A stretch of 64,000 bases of DNA. Origin: Halomonas sp. 328. Its GTDB lineage: Bacteria > Pseudomonadota > Gammaproteobacteria > Pseudomonadales > Halomonadaceae. The translations under genes were made by a program, and so were the position numbers. Below are positions 8,037 through 19,605 of this stretch, in pieces (position 1 is the stretch's first letter; each line of letters begins with the position of its first letter). The stretch covers positions 1 to 64,000 of the forward strand of contig NZ_JADOTW010000014.1 of the NCBI RefSeq assembly GCF_015645095.1, written 5' to 3'. The notes below the pieces were generated by a model. That model worked only from the letters and a program-made list of their open reading frames with translations. It searched no databases and had not been told where the DNA came from.

Positions 8037-9152
8037 TCAGTCGCGGGTGAGGGCCTCGGGAGCATAGTAGCTGCGCGGCAGGTGGCCCTTGTGGTGCCAG
8101 GTGCCATGCACTTCCATGAACTCCCGCTGGCTCTCCAGGACCCGGGCGAACATCTCGTCCTCGGCGGCGATCTCCGCCTGCACCTCATTGGTGACCCGGC
8201 GCAGCTCGGCGAGGATCTCGTCGGAGAGTACCTGGGCGTTGACGCCTTCCGCCTCGAAGTCACGCAGCGCCTGGGGCGTCTCGAACTCGCTCTGGGCGTA
8301 GCCATAGAGGGTGGCGGCGCGGCAGCCCATGTCGATCTGTGCCTGGCTCTGGGGCGAGAGGGCGTCCCAGCTCTCCTGGTTGACCAGCAGATGGGCGGTG
8401 GTGAAGGTCTGGTGCCAGCCCGGCATCACATAGTTCTGGACGATCTCCTGCATGCCCAGGATGCGGTCCACCGCCGGCGCGGAGAACTCCATGGCGTCGA
8501 TCACGCCCCGCTCCATGGCCTGGTAGAGCTCGCCGCCGGGGATCATGGTCACCGAGGCGCCCAGGCGCTCCATGACCCGGCCGCCGATGCCGGCGAAGCG
8601 GATGCGCAGGCCGTCGATCTGTTCCAGGGATTCCAGGGGTTCGGCGAACCAGCCGGCGGCCTCGGGGCCGATCATGCTGCACAGCAGGGGGTGAACGTCG
8701 TAGTCGGCGTAGATCTCCTCGAGCAGCTCGGCGCCGCCGCCGAAGTAGTGCCAGGCCAGGTAGGCGGGCGGCTCCATGCCGAAGGGCGCGCCGGCGAAGA
8801 GCGGCAGGGCGGGGATGCTGCCCTGGTCATAGCCGACCCAGGTGAAGCCGGCGTCGTAGATGCCCTGGGAGACCGCATCGAGGATCTCGAAGGGGGGAAT
8901 CAGCTCGCCGGGCTCGTAGTAGCGCAGGGTGATATTGCCATCGGAGGTCTGCTCCAGTGACTCGCTGAGGTAGCGCACCGGGGTGCTCAGCCCCACCAGG
9001 TGGGAGGGGAAGGCGATGGGCACCTGCCAGCGCACCCGCTCCTGGGCCTCGGCCTGAGGGGCGGTCATGGGCAGGGTGGCGGTCCCCAGCATCACGGCGG
9101 TAACGGCGGCGGTCAGCGGGGCGGGACGGAAGATCTGGCGTGAGAGCGGCAT
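8037..9152 (-). CDS. TRAP transporter substrate-binding protein (DctP, TakP-like)
   Basis: A 371-residue periplasmic solute-binding protein with a signal peptide ending at about APQAEA. The core shows features of the monocarboxylate/2-oxoacid (TakP-like) branch: a FEILDAVSQGIYDAG segment, FAGAPFGMEPPAYLAWHY, and the substrate-binding region GLRIRFAGIGGRVMERLG with candidate carboxylate-binding arginines. The start at 9152 is preferred because AGGAG lies 6 bp upstream and the signal peptide follows; a start at 9170 is possible. It is the first gene of the operon, and a sigma-54 promoter lies 63-78 bp upstream of this start. Confidence 0.92.
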   Translation of the reverse strand: MPLSRQIFRPAPLTAAVTAVMLGTATLPMTAPQAEAQERVRWQVPIAFPSHLVGLSTPVRYLSESLEQTSDGNITLRYYEPGELIPPFEILDAVSQGIYDAGFTWVGYDQGSIPALPLFAGAPFGMEPPAYLAWHYFGGGAELLEEIYADYDVHPLLCSMIGPEAAGWFAEPLESLEQIDGLRIRFAGIGGRVMERLGASVTMIPGGELYQAMERGVIDAMEFSAPAVDRILGMQEIVQNYVMPGWHQTFTTAHLLVNQESWDALSPQSQAQIDMGCRAATLYGYAQSEFETPQALRDFEAEGVNAQVLSDEILAELRRVTNEVQAEIAAEDEMFARVLESQREFMEVHGTWHHKGHLPRSYYAPEALTRD

Positions 9153-9214
9153 GCGGGCTCCTGGTCTCATTGTTGTTGAGGAGGTGCCGTCGTCGCGGCA
9201 CTTGCCTGATCCAA

Positions 9215-9230
9215 TGCAGATGCCGTGCCA
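9215..9230 (-). promoter_or_regulatory. Sigma-54 (RpoN) promoter of the TRAP-bdhA operon
   Basis: On the minus strand the sequence reads TGGCAC-GGCAT-CTGCA. This matches the -24/-12 consensus TGGCAC-N5-TTGCA, with invariant GG and GC at correct spacing. Transcription would start near 9204, about 50 bp before the binding-protein start. The neighbouring gene encodes a sigma-54 activator, which supports the call. Confidence 0.75.
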
Positions 9231-9294
9231 GAAAAGAAAAGTTGTTTTAAAACATATTGTTACTGATGTTCTGGAGGAGCCTGGCTCGAGAGGT

Positions 9295-9357
9295 GTCCGG
9301 ATTTCTGGACGCTATTCAGAGGAATGCGAAACAAACTGTCCGTTAATGCGGTCAGTT
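9295..9357. promoter_or_regulatory. Candidate upstream activator sites for the sigma-54 regulator
   Basis: Two dyads with a shared GTCC/GGAC theme lie 90-155 bp upstream of the predicted start. The first is GTCCGGA-TT-TCTGGAC (9295-9310). The second is AACTGTCCG-TTAATG-CGGTCAGTT (9334-9357), with 8 of 9 arm positions paired. The second overlaps the activator's own stop codon. The distance and dyad symmetry fit enhancer sites of NtrC-type activators. An AT-rich tract at 9231-9262 between sites and promoter could bend. The binding protein is inferred. Confidence 0.5.
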
Positions 9358-10821
9358 GTCCGGATCCAAGGACAGCTTGGCCAGCTTGGTATAGAGCACC
9401 GAGCGGGGAATGCCCAGCAACCGCGCCGCCCGGGAACGGTTGCCGCCACTGGCGGCCAGGGCCTGGCGAATGGCCTGGCGTTCCGCCTCCGCCACGGCCT
9501 CCGCCAGGGGGCGCAGCGGCGGGGCGGGGGACGTCTCGCCGCCGGGCCGGGGCAGGGCGGGAGCCAGGGTGGCGGCGTCGATCACGCTGCACGCCTCGTG
9601 GAGGGCCAGGGTCTGCTCCAGCGCGTTGCGCAGCTCGCGGATATTGCCGGGCCAGGGCTGGGCGGCCAGCAGGGCCACCGCGTCCGGGGTGATCTCGGCG
9701 CGGGGCTCGCCGCTCTCCAGGGCCAGCTTCTCCAGCAGCGCCTCGCAGAGAATGCCCATGTCGGCGGGGTGTTCGCGCAGCGCCGGCAAACGGATGGTCA
9801 GCACATTGAGGCGGTAGTAGAGGTCGGAGCGGAAGCGGCCCTCGGCCACCATGGTCTCCAGGTCGCGGCTGGTGGCGGCGATCAGGCGCACATTCACCGG
9901 CTGCACCTCGTTGGAGCCCAGGGGCTCCACCTCGCCCTCCTGGATGGCCCGCAACAGCTTGGCCTGCAGCGCCAGGGGCATGTCCCCCACCTCGTCGAGA
10001 AACAGGGTGCCGCCATCGGCGAGCTGGAACTTGCCCTGGCGGGCCCGCTTGTCGGCGCCGGTATAGGCCCCCGGGGCCACGCCGAAGAACTCCGCCTCCA
10101 GCAGGCTCTCCGGTACCGCCGCCACATTGACCGCCACCAATGGGGCCCCGGCCCGGGGCGAGGCGGCATGGATGGCCTGGGCCAGCACCTCCTTGCCGGT
10201 GCCGGTCTCGCCGAGCAGCAGCACTGGCGTCTGGCGGGCCGCCGCCAGGCGGGCGCGACGCTTGACCTCCAGCACCTCGGGGCTGGCGCCGACGAAGTCG
10301 GCCATCTCGTAGCGGGCCCCGCGCCGGGCCAGGGCACGCTTGGCGGCGGCCAGGTCACGCTGCAGGCGCCGGTACTTGCTGACCATGGGGGTCAGCGGCT
10401 GGAGGTCGTCGTAGAGGATGAAGGCCACGGCACCGATCACCCGGCCATCGGTCTCGTCATGCACCGGCAGGCGCATCACCACCAGTTGCTGGCCATGGGC
10501 CTCCATGATGTCCAGCAGGATGGGGCGGCCGCTGCGAACCACCTCGGGCATGCGGGTATGGGGAATGATCCGGGCCACCGGCTGGCCGATGACGCTCTGG
10601 GGATCGTGGATCTCCAGCAGGCGACAGTAGCTGTCGTTGATCCAGGTGATGCGGCTGTCCACATCCACCGAGATGGCCCCGGCGCTGGCCTGCTCGAAGA
10701 TCGGGAAGAGGATGTCCACCGCCTGGGGGCTGAGGCCCTCCCGGGGGGAGGGCGAGTCGCCCCGGCGCGGCTCGCCGGGGAAGGCGGCCCGGAAGCCGCC
10801 CTCGCGCTTAGACGTCGCCAT
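9352..10821 (-). CDS. Sigma-54-dependent transcriptional activator with N-terminal PAS domain
   Basis: A 489-residue NtrC/DctD-class activator. Residues from about 30 to 140 form a PAS-like sensor ([19 protein letters not shown]). The AAA+ domain follows with Walker [13 protein letters not shown], the sigma-54 contact loop as GAYTGA, Walker [10 protein letters not shown] and an arginine-rich [13 protein letters not shown] motif. The C-terminus is a Fis-type helix-turn-helix ([19 protein letters not shown]). There is no receiver domain, so the signal is probably sensed directly by PAS. It lies 22 bp downstream of valS and directly upstream of the sigma-54 TRAP-bdhA operon, its likely target. 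Confidence 0.92.
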   Translation of the reverse strand: MATSKREGGFRAAFPGEPRRGDSPSPREGLSPQAVDILFPIFEQASAGAISVDVDSRITWINDSYCRLLEIHDPQSVIGQPVARIIPHTRMPEVVRSGRPILLDIMEAHGQQLVVMRLPVHDETDGRVIGAVAFILYDDLQPLTPMVSKYRRLQRDLAAAKRALARRGARYEMADFVGASPEVLEVKRRARLAAARQTPVLLLGETGTGKEVLAQAIHAASPRAGAPLVAVNVAAVPESLLEAEFFGVAPGAYTGADKRARQGKFQLADGGTLFLDEVGDMPLALQAKLLRAIQEGEVEPLGSNEVQPVNVRLIAATSRDLETMVAEGRFRSDLYYRLNVLTIRLPALREHPADMGILCEALLEKLALESGEPRAEITPDAVALLAAQPWPGNIRELRNALEQTLALHEACSVIDAATLAPALPRPGGETSPAPPLRPLAEAVAEAERQAIRQALAASGGNRSRAARLLGIPRSVLYTKLAKLSLDPDN

Positions 10822-10843
10822 GGCTAAGGTGTATGGCTCGGGT

Positions 10844-13690
<2,847 letters not shown>

Positions 13691-13827
13691 GGGGCCTTCC
13701 GGAGCAATAAGAGTGATACCGCCCGGGAGGTCGCTTGGCGCCACCGGGGACGGGAAAAATGGGCACGATTATAGCCTGTCGCCGGGGGTAGCGTCAGCTA
13801 GGGCGTTTTTCGCTATCACCATCCGGC

Positions 13828-13946
13828 GAGGCCCGGGGCTCTCCTGGGGACAGGCCTTCGCGGGGCGCTGTGAACCCCTCCCTGGGCGCTACCGATGCCA
13901 TCCATGGCATAGGACCCCCGCTCTTACCTGTCCCCAGGGCCCCTCA
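13828..13946 (+). repeat. Interspersed intergenic repeat, copy A
   Basis: An approximately 120-bp element in the holC-valS gap. It begins with a GAGGCCCGGGG-type segment, has the core GCTGTGAACCCCTCCCTGGG (13868-13887), an inner palindrome ATGCCA-TCCA-TGGCAT (13895-13910) and an end CTGTCCCCAGGG that pairs with the CCTGGGGACAG near the start. Related copies lie at 42545-42717 (reversed) and 55162-55285. It has no coding content. Confidence 0.75.
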
Positions 13947-13955
13947 GCAATTGCC

Positions 13956-14408
13956 TCAGCGATGGCCTGGACGCTTGCTTAGGTCGTGGGCGGTAACCGG
14001 GTAGCCGCGCTTCTTGTAGGTCTGCCAGCAGGCGCGCTTGGTGGTCAGCACTTGCTGGTGCTGGTTGATGATCTCGGCGACCCGCTCGAAGCGGGAGAAC
14101 CACTCGGGGATCTCCGGGTGCAGGTTGAGCAGCGCCTGGACCTCCCGGGCCGGGTCCGGCGGCGCCTCCCAGCCCAGGGTCACCGGCACCGTCTCGGCCT
14201 CGGCACTGCCCAGCAGGGCATGGGGGAGGTAGGCGTCGTCGCGGAAGCTCCAGAGCCGCTCGTCCAGGGCCTGGCCCATGGCCGCGTCTTCGCAGTGCAG
14301 ATGCAGCCGATAGCCCTTGCCGGCGATGGTCTCGGCGAGCCGGCAGGCGAAGTCGAGGCGGGCGTCCAGGGTGGTCTCGGGGAGGATATAGAAGTCGACT
14401 CGGGTCAT
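13956..14408 (-). CDS. holC: DNA polymerase III chi subunit
   Basis: A subunit of the clamp-loader assembly that contacts single-stranded DNA-binding protein. The 150-residue protein aligns with HolC from MTRVDFYIL, and shows the conserved HCEDAAMGQALDERLWSF segment (from about residue 39) and the WF of EWFSRFERV. The start at 14408 has AAGGGG about 7 bp upstream; an extension to 14522 is repeat-derived sequence and rejected. It lies between ilvE and valS, where pepA-holC-valS would be the standard order. Confidence 0.9.
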   Translation of the reverse strand: MTRVDFYILPETTLDARLDFACRLAETIAGKGYRLHLHCEDAAMGQALDERLWSFRDDAYLPHALLGSAEAETVPVTLGWEAPPDPAREVQALLNLHPEIPEWFSRFERVAEIINQHQQVLTTKRACWQTYKKRGYPVTAHDLSKRPGHR

Positions 14409-14430
14409 GAATATCCCCTTCGGGGAGCCA

Positions 14431-14558
14431 TAAGCTGTAAGAGCGGAGCTTCGCTCCTGGAAGCTGGAAGAGCGAGGCTTCGCCCGGATACAAGCCTTAG
14501 GCTGGAAGAAAAGCTTGATCACAGGGTTGGTGGAATCACTCTGCCTTCCAGCTTCCAG
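14431..14558. repeat. REP-like inverted repeat between ilvE and holC
   Basis: CTGGAAGCTGGAAG at 14457-14470 is exactly mirrored by CTTCCAGCTTCCAG at 14545-14558. Between and beside them lie smaller hairpins such as GGAGC-TTC-GCTCC (14444-14456) and a GCGAGGCTTCGC segment. The arms enclose about 74 bp and the unit looks like a mobile intergenic palindrome, not a classical terminator. Confidence 0.65.
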
Positions 14559-14565
14559 CTCAGGG

Positions 14566-15666
14566 TTAGACCAGGCGGGTCAGCCAGCCGTGGGTATCCT
14601 CGGCGCGGCCGTACTGCAGGTCGAGCAGCTTGGTGCGCAGGCGCTTGGCCACGGGGTTGCCGTTGTCCGCCTTGAGGCGGATCGGCCCCTCCTCGGTGAC
14701 CAGCTCGCCCACCGGGGTGATCACCGCGGCGGTGCCGCAGGCGAAGACCTCGGTCAGCTCGCCAGAGGCGGCGGCCTCGCGCCACTCGTCGATGCTGATC
14801 GGGCGCTCCTCCGGGGTCAGCCCCTCGTCCTGGGCCAGGGTCAGCACCGAGTCGCGGGTCACCCCCTCGAGGATGGTGTCGGTGAGCCGCGGGGTGGCGA
14901 TGCGCCCGTCCTTGAAGACGAAGAAGAGGTTCATGCCGCCCAGTTCCTCGATCCACTTGTTCTCGGCGGCGTCGAGGAAGGCCACCTGGCCGCAGCCGTG
15001 GTCGCTGGCTTCCTTCTGGGCGGCCAGGGAGGCGGCGTAGTTGCCGCCACACTTGGCGAAACCGGTGCCGCCGGGGGCGGCGCGCTTGTAGTGGCTGGAG
15101 AGCCAGATGGAGACCGGCTCGATGCCGCCCTTGAAGTAGGCGGCCGCCGGCGAGGCGATCACGTAGTAGTCCACCTCCCGGGCCGGGCGCACGCCGAGGA
15201 AGGTCTCGCTGGCGATCATGAAGGGGCGCAGGTAGAGGCTGCATTCGTCGGCCGCGTCCTTGGGCGTCGGCACCCAGGTGTGATCCTGGGCCAGCAGCGC
15301 CTTGATCGAGCCGATGAAGTCCTCGTCGGAGAGCTCCGGCAGGGCCAGGCGGCGAGCGGAGCGGCGGAAGCGCTCGGCGTTCTTCTCGGGGCGGAAGGTC
15401 CACACCGAGCCGTCGGCATGGCGGTAGGCCTTGATGCCCTCGAAGATCTCCTGGGCGTAGTGCAGCACCGCGGCGGCGGGGTCCAGGGTCAGGGGGCCAT
15501 AGGGGCGCACCTCGTGGCCGTGCCAGCCGGCGTCGAGGGTCCAGCGCACATGGGCCATATGGTCGGTGAAGTACTGACCGAAGCCGGGAGCGGCGAGGAT
15601 ATTGTCACGCACGACGTCGGCGGCGGGCGTCGTGGAAGGCAGCAGGGCAAAGCTTGCAGTGGACAC
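14566..15666 (-). CDS. ilvE: Branched-chain amino acid aminotransferase
   Basis: A PLP-dependent fold-type IV transaminase that makes valine, leucine and isoleucine from their 2-oxoacids. The 366-residue length and the motifs YAQEIFEGIKAYR near residue 90, YLRPFMI, GTGFAKCGGNYAASL (with the PLP-binding lysine near residue 203) and GTAAVITPVG mark the longer class II branch of the family. The start codon is GTG at 15664-15666, preceded by a GGAGA-type site. It is inserted between pepA and holC, separating the usual pepA-holC-valS neighbours. Confidence 0.93.
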   Translation of the reverse strand: MSTASFALLPSTTPAADVVRDNILAAPGFGQYFTDHMAHVRWTLDAGWHGHEVRPYGPLTLDPAAAVLHYAQEIFEGIKAYRHADGSVWTFRPEKNAERFRRSARRLALPELSDEDFIGSIKALLAQDHTWVPTPKDAADECSLYLRPFMIASETFLGVRPAREVDYYVIASPAAAYFKGGIEPVSIWLSSHYKRAAPGGTGFAKCGGNYAASLAAQKEASDHGCGQVAFLDAAENKWIEELGGMNLFFVFKDGRIATPRLTDTILEGVTRDSVLTLAQDEGLTPEERPISIDEWREAAASGELTEVFACGTAAVITPVGELVTEEGPIRLKADNGNPVAKRLRTKLLDLQYGRAEDTHGWLTRLV

Positions 15667-15790
15667 GGCAAAAGGGTCTCCGCTAAGGCCGGCGGCATCA
15701 GGCGCCGGCGTCTCTCGAGCGATACGGGACGGCGGGCCTGGGCCCGCCGGGTGTCACAGATGTAAAGGTTGCCGACCGGCTTGGCAACCC

Positions 15791-17317
15791 CTAGGCGGCG
15801 GTGTCGCCCTCCTCGATCTGGCCCTCGACTTCGCGGTCCAGCAGGTACTGGGTCAGCATGCCCACCGGGCGGCCGCTGGCGCCCTTCTGCTTGCCTGAGG
15901 TCCAGGCGGTACCGGCGATGTCCAGGTGCGCCCAGGGGAACTGGTCGGCGAAGCGTGACAGGAAGCAGGCGGCGGTGATGGTGCCCGCCGGGCGGCCGCC
16001 GATATTGGCCAGGTCGGCGAAGTTGGAGTCGAGCTGCTCCTGATACTCGTCCCACAGCGGCAGGTGCCAGGCGCGATCCCAGGCGGTCTCGCCGGCATCC
16101 AGCAGGTCCAGGGCCAGGTCGTCGTCGTTGGAGAGCAGGCCGGTGGCGTGGTGGCCCAGGCCAATGATGCAGGCGCCGGTGAGGGTGGCGATATCCACCA
16201 CGCTGGCGGGCCGGAAGCGCTCCACATAGGTGAGGGCGTCGCACAGCACCAGGCGCCCCTCGGCGTCGGTGTTGAGCACCTCAACGGTGAGGCCCTTGAG
16301 GGTCTTGATGATATCGCCGGGCTTGGTGGCGCGGCCATCGGGCATGTTCTCGGCGGCGGCGACCACGAACACCAGGTTGAGCTTGGGACGGATGGCGAGG
16401 ATCGCCTGGGCGGTGCCGAAGACACTGGCGGCGCCGCACATGTCGAACTTCATCTCGTCCATGGCCTCGCCGGGCTTCAGCGAGATGCCACCGGTATCGA
16501 AGGTGATGCCCTTGCCCACCAGCACATGGGGAGCCTCGTCCGGGTCGTCGGCCCCCTGGTACTTCATGACGATCAGCCGCGAGGGCTGCTCGCTGCCGCG
16601 GCCCACCGAGAGCAGGCTATGGGCACCCAGGGCCTCCAGGGCGGCCTCGTCGAGGATCTCGGTGGTCAGGGTACCGCCGGAGGCGGCGGCCAGCTGCTCG
16701 GCCCGTTCGGCCAGGTAGCTGGGGGTGCAGACATTGCCCGGCAGGTTGCCGAGCTGGCGAGTCAGGTTGATGCCCTCGCCGATGGCGGCGCCGATGCGTG
16801 CGCCCTCGGCGGCGGCCGCGGCGTCATCGGCCTCGCTGACCAGCAGGGTGACCCGCTCGAGGCGCGGCTTGGGCGCCGGCTTGGACTTGAAGTCGCTGAA
16901 GCGATAGCCGGCGCGCAGGGCCGCCTCGGCGGTCATGCGGGCCTTCCAGTGGCCGTCGCGGTCGGCCACCGGCACGTCGGTGAAGGCCACGGCGGCGTCA
17001 TCCACCGGCAGGCTGCTGAGCTGAGCGAAGGCAGCATCCAGGGCCTTGCGCAGGGCGGCCTCGTTGCACTTGGTGGCCTCGCCCAGGCCCACCAGCAGCA
17101 GGCGCTCGGCATTCAGGCCGGGCGCGAAGGGGACCAGCAGCACCTTGCCCAGGTCGGCCGAGAAGTCGCCGCGCTCGATCAGCTGGCCGATCAGCCGCTC
17201 GCTGGCATCGTCGAGCTTGGCGGCGGTGGGCAGCAGGTCGGCGTCCTTGAACACCGGAACCACGAGGCAGGCCGTCTCGGCCTTGGCCGGATTGGCCGTC
17301 TGAACAGGGAATTCCAT
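15791..17317 (-). CDS. pepA: Leucyl aminopeptidase (aminopeptidase A)
   Basis: A hexameric M17 metallo-aminopeptidase. The 508-residue protein shows the catalytic block GKGITFDTGGISLKPG and the signature NTDAEGRLVL, supplying the lysine, aspartates and glutamate that bind two metals. The start at 17317 (MEFPVQTA) has GGAGA upstream; the frame extends further but without family similarity. In E. coli PepA also acts as a DNA-binding architectural factor in Xer recombination and car regulation; whether it does so here is unknown. It is divergent from lptF, as is common in gammaproteobacteria. Confidence 0.95.
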   Translation of the reverse strand: MEFPVQTANPAKAETACLVVPVFKDADLLPTAAKLDDASERLIGQLIERGDFSADLGKVLLVPFAPGLNAERLLLVGLGEATKCNEAALRKALDAAFAQLSSLPVDDAAVAFTDVPVADRDGHWKARMTAEAALRAGYRFSDFKSKPAPKPRLERVTLLVSEADDAAAAAEGARIGAAIGEGINLTRQLGNLPGNVCTPSYLAERAEQLAAASGGTLTTEILDEAALEALGAHSLLSVGRGSEQPSRLIVMKYQGADDPDEAPHVLVGKGITFDTGGISLKPGEAMDEMKFDMCGAASVFGTAQAILAIRPKLNLVFVVAAAENMPDGRATKPGDIIKTLKGLTVEVLNTDAEGRLVLCDALTYVERFRPASVVDIATLTGACIIGLGHHATGLLSNDDDLALDLLDAGETAWDRAWHLPLWDEYQEQLDSNFADLANIGGRPAGTITAACFLSRFADQFPWAHLDIAGTAWTSGKQKGASGRPVGMLTQYLLDREVEGQIEEGDTAA

Positions 17318-17461
17318 GGCGTCTCCACAAGACAAGCGAAGGGGGATTCTGGATAATGCCGGCACGGCAGGCCGCCGCGGCCGAACCCCCAGTGTACGCA
17401 ATGCGTGGCCGCAATGCATGGGGGTGACAAGGACGCCACGGCAATCGATGCGGAGACCCTC

Positions 17462-18541
17462 TTGATCCTATTTCGTTACCTGACCCGCGAGATCCTAGTG
17501 ACCATGGCCGCCGTGGCCGGCGTGCTGTTGCTGGTGATCATGGGCAGCCGTTTCATTCGCTACTTCACCGATGCCGCAGAAGGCGAGATCCCGGTGGCCA
17601 TCCTCGGCAACCTGATGCTCTTCCATCTGCCGGGCTTCCTGGAGCTGATCCTGCCCCTGGCCTTCTTCCTGGGGGTGCTGCTGGCCTATGGACAGCTCTA
17701 CCTCAACAGCGAGATCACCGTGCTGGTGGCCTGCGGCATCAGCCCCGCCCGCTTGCTCCAGGTGAGCCTGGTCCCCGCCACCCTGGTGGCCGTGCTGGTG
17801 GGACTGTGCAGCCTGTGGCTGACCCCGGCGGGGGCGCTGCACAATGCGCTGACCCTGGAGGAGCAGCGTAGCCGCCTCGACTTCACCGCCCTGGCGCCCG
17901 GGCGCTTCCAGGCCTTCGGTGGGGGGCGCACCGCCTATGCGGAGGCCTTCAGCGAGGATGGCCAGGAGATGCGCGGGGTCTTTATCAGCGAACGCCAGCG
18001 TCGCGGCGATGGTGCCCCGGAGAGCGTGGTGACTCGCGCCGAGAGCGGCTACCAGACCGTCGACCCGGAGACCGGCAGTCGTTTCCTGGTGCTGGCGGAC
18101 GGCCAGCGCTTCGGCGTCGACCCGGGACGCCACGAGGCGGAGGCGCTGCGCTTCGGCACCTACGCGGTGCGTCTCTCCGGTGGCGGCGAGCGCCACGAGT
18201 TGAGCGCCGCCGAATATGCGTCGACGCCGGCCCTGCTGGGCAGTGACGACCCCCGGGCCCAGGCCCAGCTGCAGTGGCGGCTGTCGCTGCCGCTGATGGT
18301 CTTCGTGCTGGTATTGATGGCCATGCCGCTCTCCCGGGTCAATCCTCGCCAGGGGCGCTTCGCCAAGCTGCTGCCGGCGATCTTCCTGCATATCAGCTAC
18401 CTGAGCCTGCTGCTGGCGGCCCAGGACGGCATTGCCCGGGGCGCCTGGCCGGTGGCCGTCGGCATGTGGCCCATCCACCTGGGCTACCTGCTGATCGGCC
18501 TCGGCCTGCTGTGGCGGGCCCAGCGGCGGGGGATGCGCTGA
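17462..18541 (+). CDS. lptF: LPS export ABC transporter permease LptF
   Basis: One of two permease subunits of the LptB2FG complex that extracts lipopolysaccharide from the inner membrane. The 359-residue protein has N-terminal helices, the SEITVLVACGIS coupling segment near residue 83, a periplasmic beta-jellyroll in the middle and three C-terminal helices. The TTG at 17462 is chosen as start: GGAG sits 6 bp upstream, and the resulting (M)ILFRYLTREIL aligns residue for residue with E. coli LptF. Upstream GTG and ATG codons lack a ribosome-binding site. Its stop overlaps the lptG start by one base (TGATG). Confidence 0.93.
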   Translation: MILFRYLTREILVTMAAVAGVLLLVIMGSRFIRYFTDAAEGEIPVAILGNLMLFHLPGFLELILPLAFFLGVLLAYGQLYLNSEITVLVACGISPARLLQVSLVPATLVAVLVGLCSLWLTPAGALHNALTLEEQRSRLDFTALAPGRFQAFGGGRTAYAEAFSEDGQEMRGVFISERQRRGDGAPESVVTRAESGYQTVDPETGSRFLVLADGQRFGVDPGRHEAEALRFGTYAVRLSGGGERHELSAAEYASTPALLGSDDPRAQAQLQWRLSLPLMVFVLVLMAMPLSRVNPRQGRFAKLLPAIFLHISYLSLLLAAQDGIARGAWPVAVGMWPIHLGYLLIGLGLLWRAQRRGMR

Positions 18542-19605
18542 TGCTCGCCGATCGTCTCGACCGCTATATCGCCCGCAACGTCCTGGGCGCCATCATCGTG
18601 GTTCAGGTAGTGCTGCTGGGTCTGGACCTGGTGATCTCCTATATCAATGACCTGGACGACGTTCAGGGTGACTACGGCGCCTTCCAGGTGCTCCAGTACC
18701 TGCTGATGCGCCTGCCCTGGCGCTTCTATCAGTACTCGGCGGTGGGGGTGCTGATCGGTGCCCTGATCGGCCTGGGCAGCATGGCCTCCAGCAACGAGCT
18801 CACCGTGATGCGGGCGGCGGGGCGCTCCCTGACCCGCATCCTCTGGGGGGTGATGAAGCCGATCATCCTGGTGGTGGTGGTGGTCCTGCTCAGTGCCGAG
18901 TACGTGAGTCCGCGCACCGAGCAGTTCGCCAGCGCCTGGCGGCTGGAGAAAATGCAGGGAGAGGGCGCGGTGCTGACCCAGAGCGGCGGCTGGCAGCGGG
19001 AGGGAGACACCTTCTACCGCTTCGGCGCCATCCGCGCCGACGACACCGTGATCGACCTGACCCGCTACGCCTTCGAGGGCCAGGCCCTGCGCAGCGCCAC
19101 CCAGGCGGCCCGGGCGGTATGGGATGGCGAGGCCTGGCGCCTGGAAGAGGTGGCGGTGACCCGATTCGAGGACGATCGCACCCGGGTGGCCCACCACGAC
19201 ACCCTGGCCTGGGAGACCCGTTTCACCCCGGAACAGCTCAACCGCCTGCTACGGCCGATCAATAGCCAGGCGCCCAGCGAACTCTGGGCCTATGCCCGTT
19301 TCCAGCAGGCCCAGGGGCTCCAGGCCACCCAGCCGCTGCTCTATTTCTGGCAGAAGTTGCTGATGCCGCTGACCATGGCCTCCCTGGTGCTGGTAGCCGC
19401 CTCCTTCGTGTTCGGCCCGTTGCGCAGCGTGGCCGCCGGTACTCGGGTCTTCTACGGGGTGATCACCGGCCTGAGCTTCAAGTACCTGCAGGACCTGTTG
19501 GCGCCGGCCTCCACGGTGTTCGGTTTCTCGCCGGTGTGGGCGGTGCTGGGGCCGACCCTGCTGTGTGCCGCCCTGGGACTCTACCTGCTGCGCCGTTCGG
19601 GCTGA
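18541..19605 (+). CDS. lptG: LPS export ABC transporter permease LptG
   Basis: Partner permease of LptF in the LptB2FG lipopolysaccharide exporter. The 354-residue protein starts MLADRLDRYIARNVLGAI and has the coupling-helix segment SSNELTVMRAAGRS near residue 82, a periplasmic domain and terminal helices ending LLRRSG. It is translationally coupled to lptF through the TGATG overlap. Its last codons form the first unit of a 39-bp tandem repeat that continues downstream. Confidence 0.95.
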   Translation: MLADRLDRYIARNVLGAIIVVQVVLLGLDLVISYINDLDDVQGDYGAFQVLQYLLMRLPWRFYQYSAVGVLIGALIGLGSMASSNELTVMRAAGRSLTRILWGVMKPIILVVVVVLLSAEYVSPRTEQFASAWRLEKMQGEGAVLTQSGGWQREGDTFYRFGAIRADDTVIDLTRYAFEGQALRSATQAARAVWDGEAWRLEEVAVTRFEDDRTRVAHHDTLAWETRFTPEQLNRLLRPINSQAPSELWAYARFQQAQGLQATQPLLYFWQKLLMPLTMASLVLVAASFVFGPLRSVAAGTRVFYGVITGLSFKYLQDLLAPASTVFGFSPVWAVLGPTLLCAALGLYLLRRSG

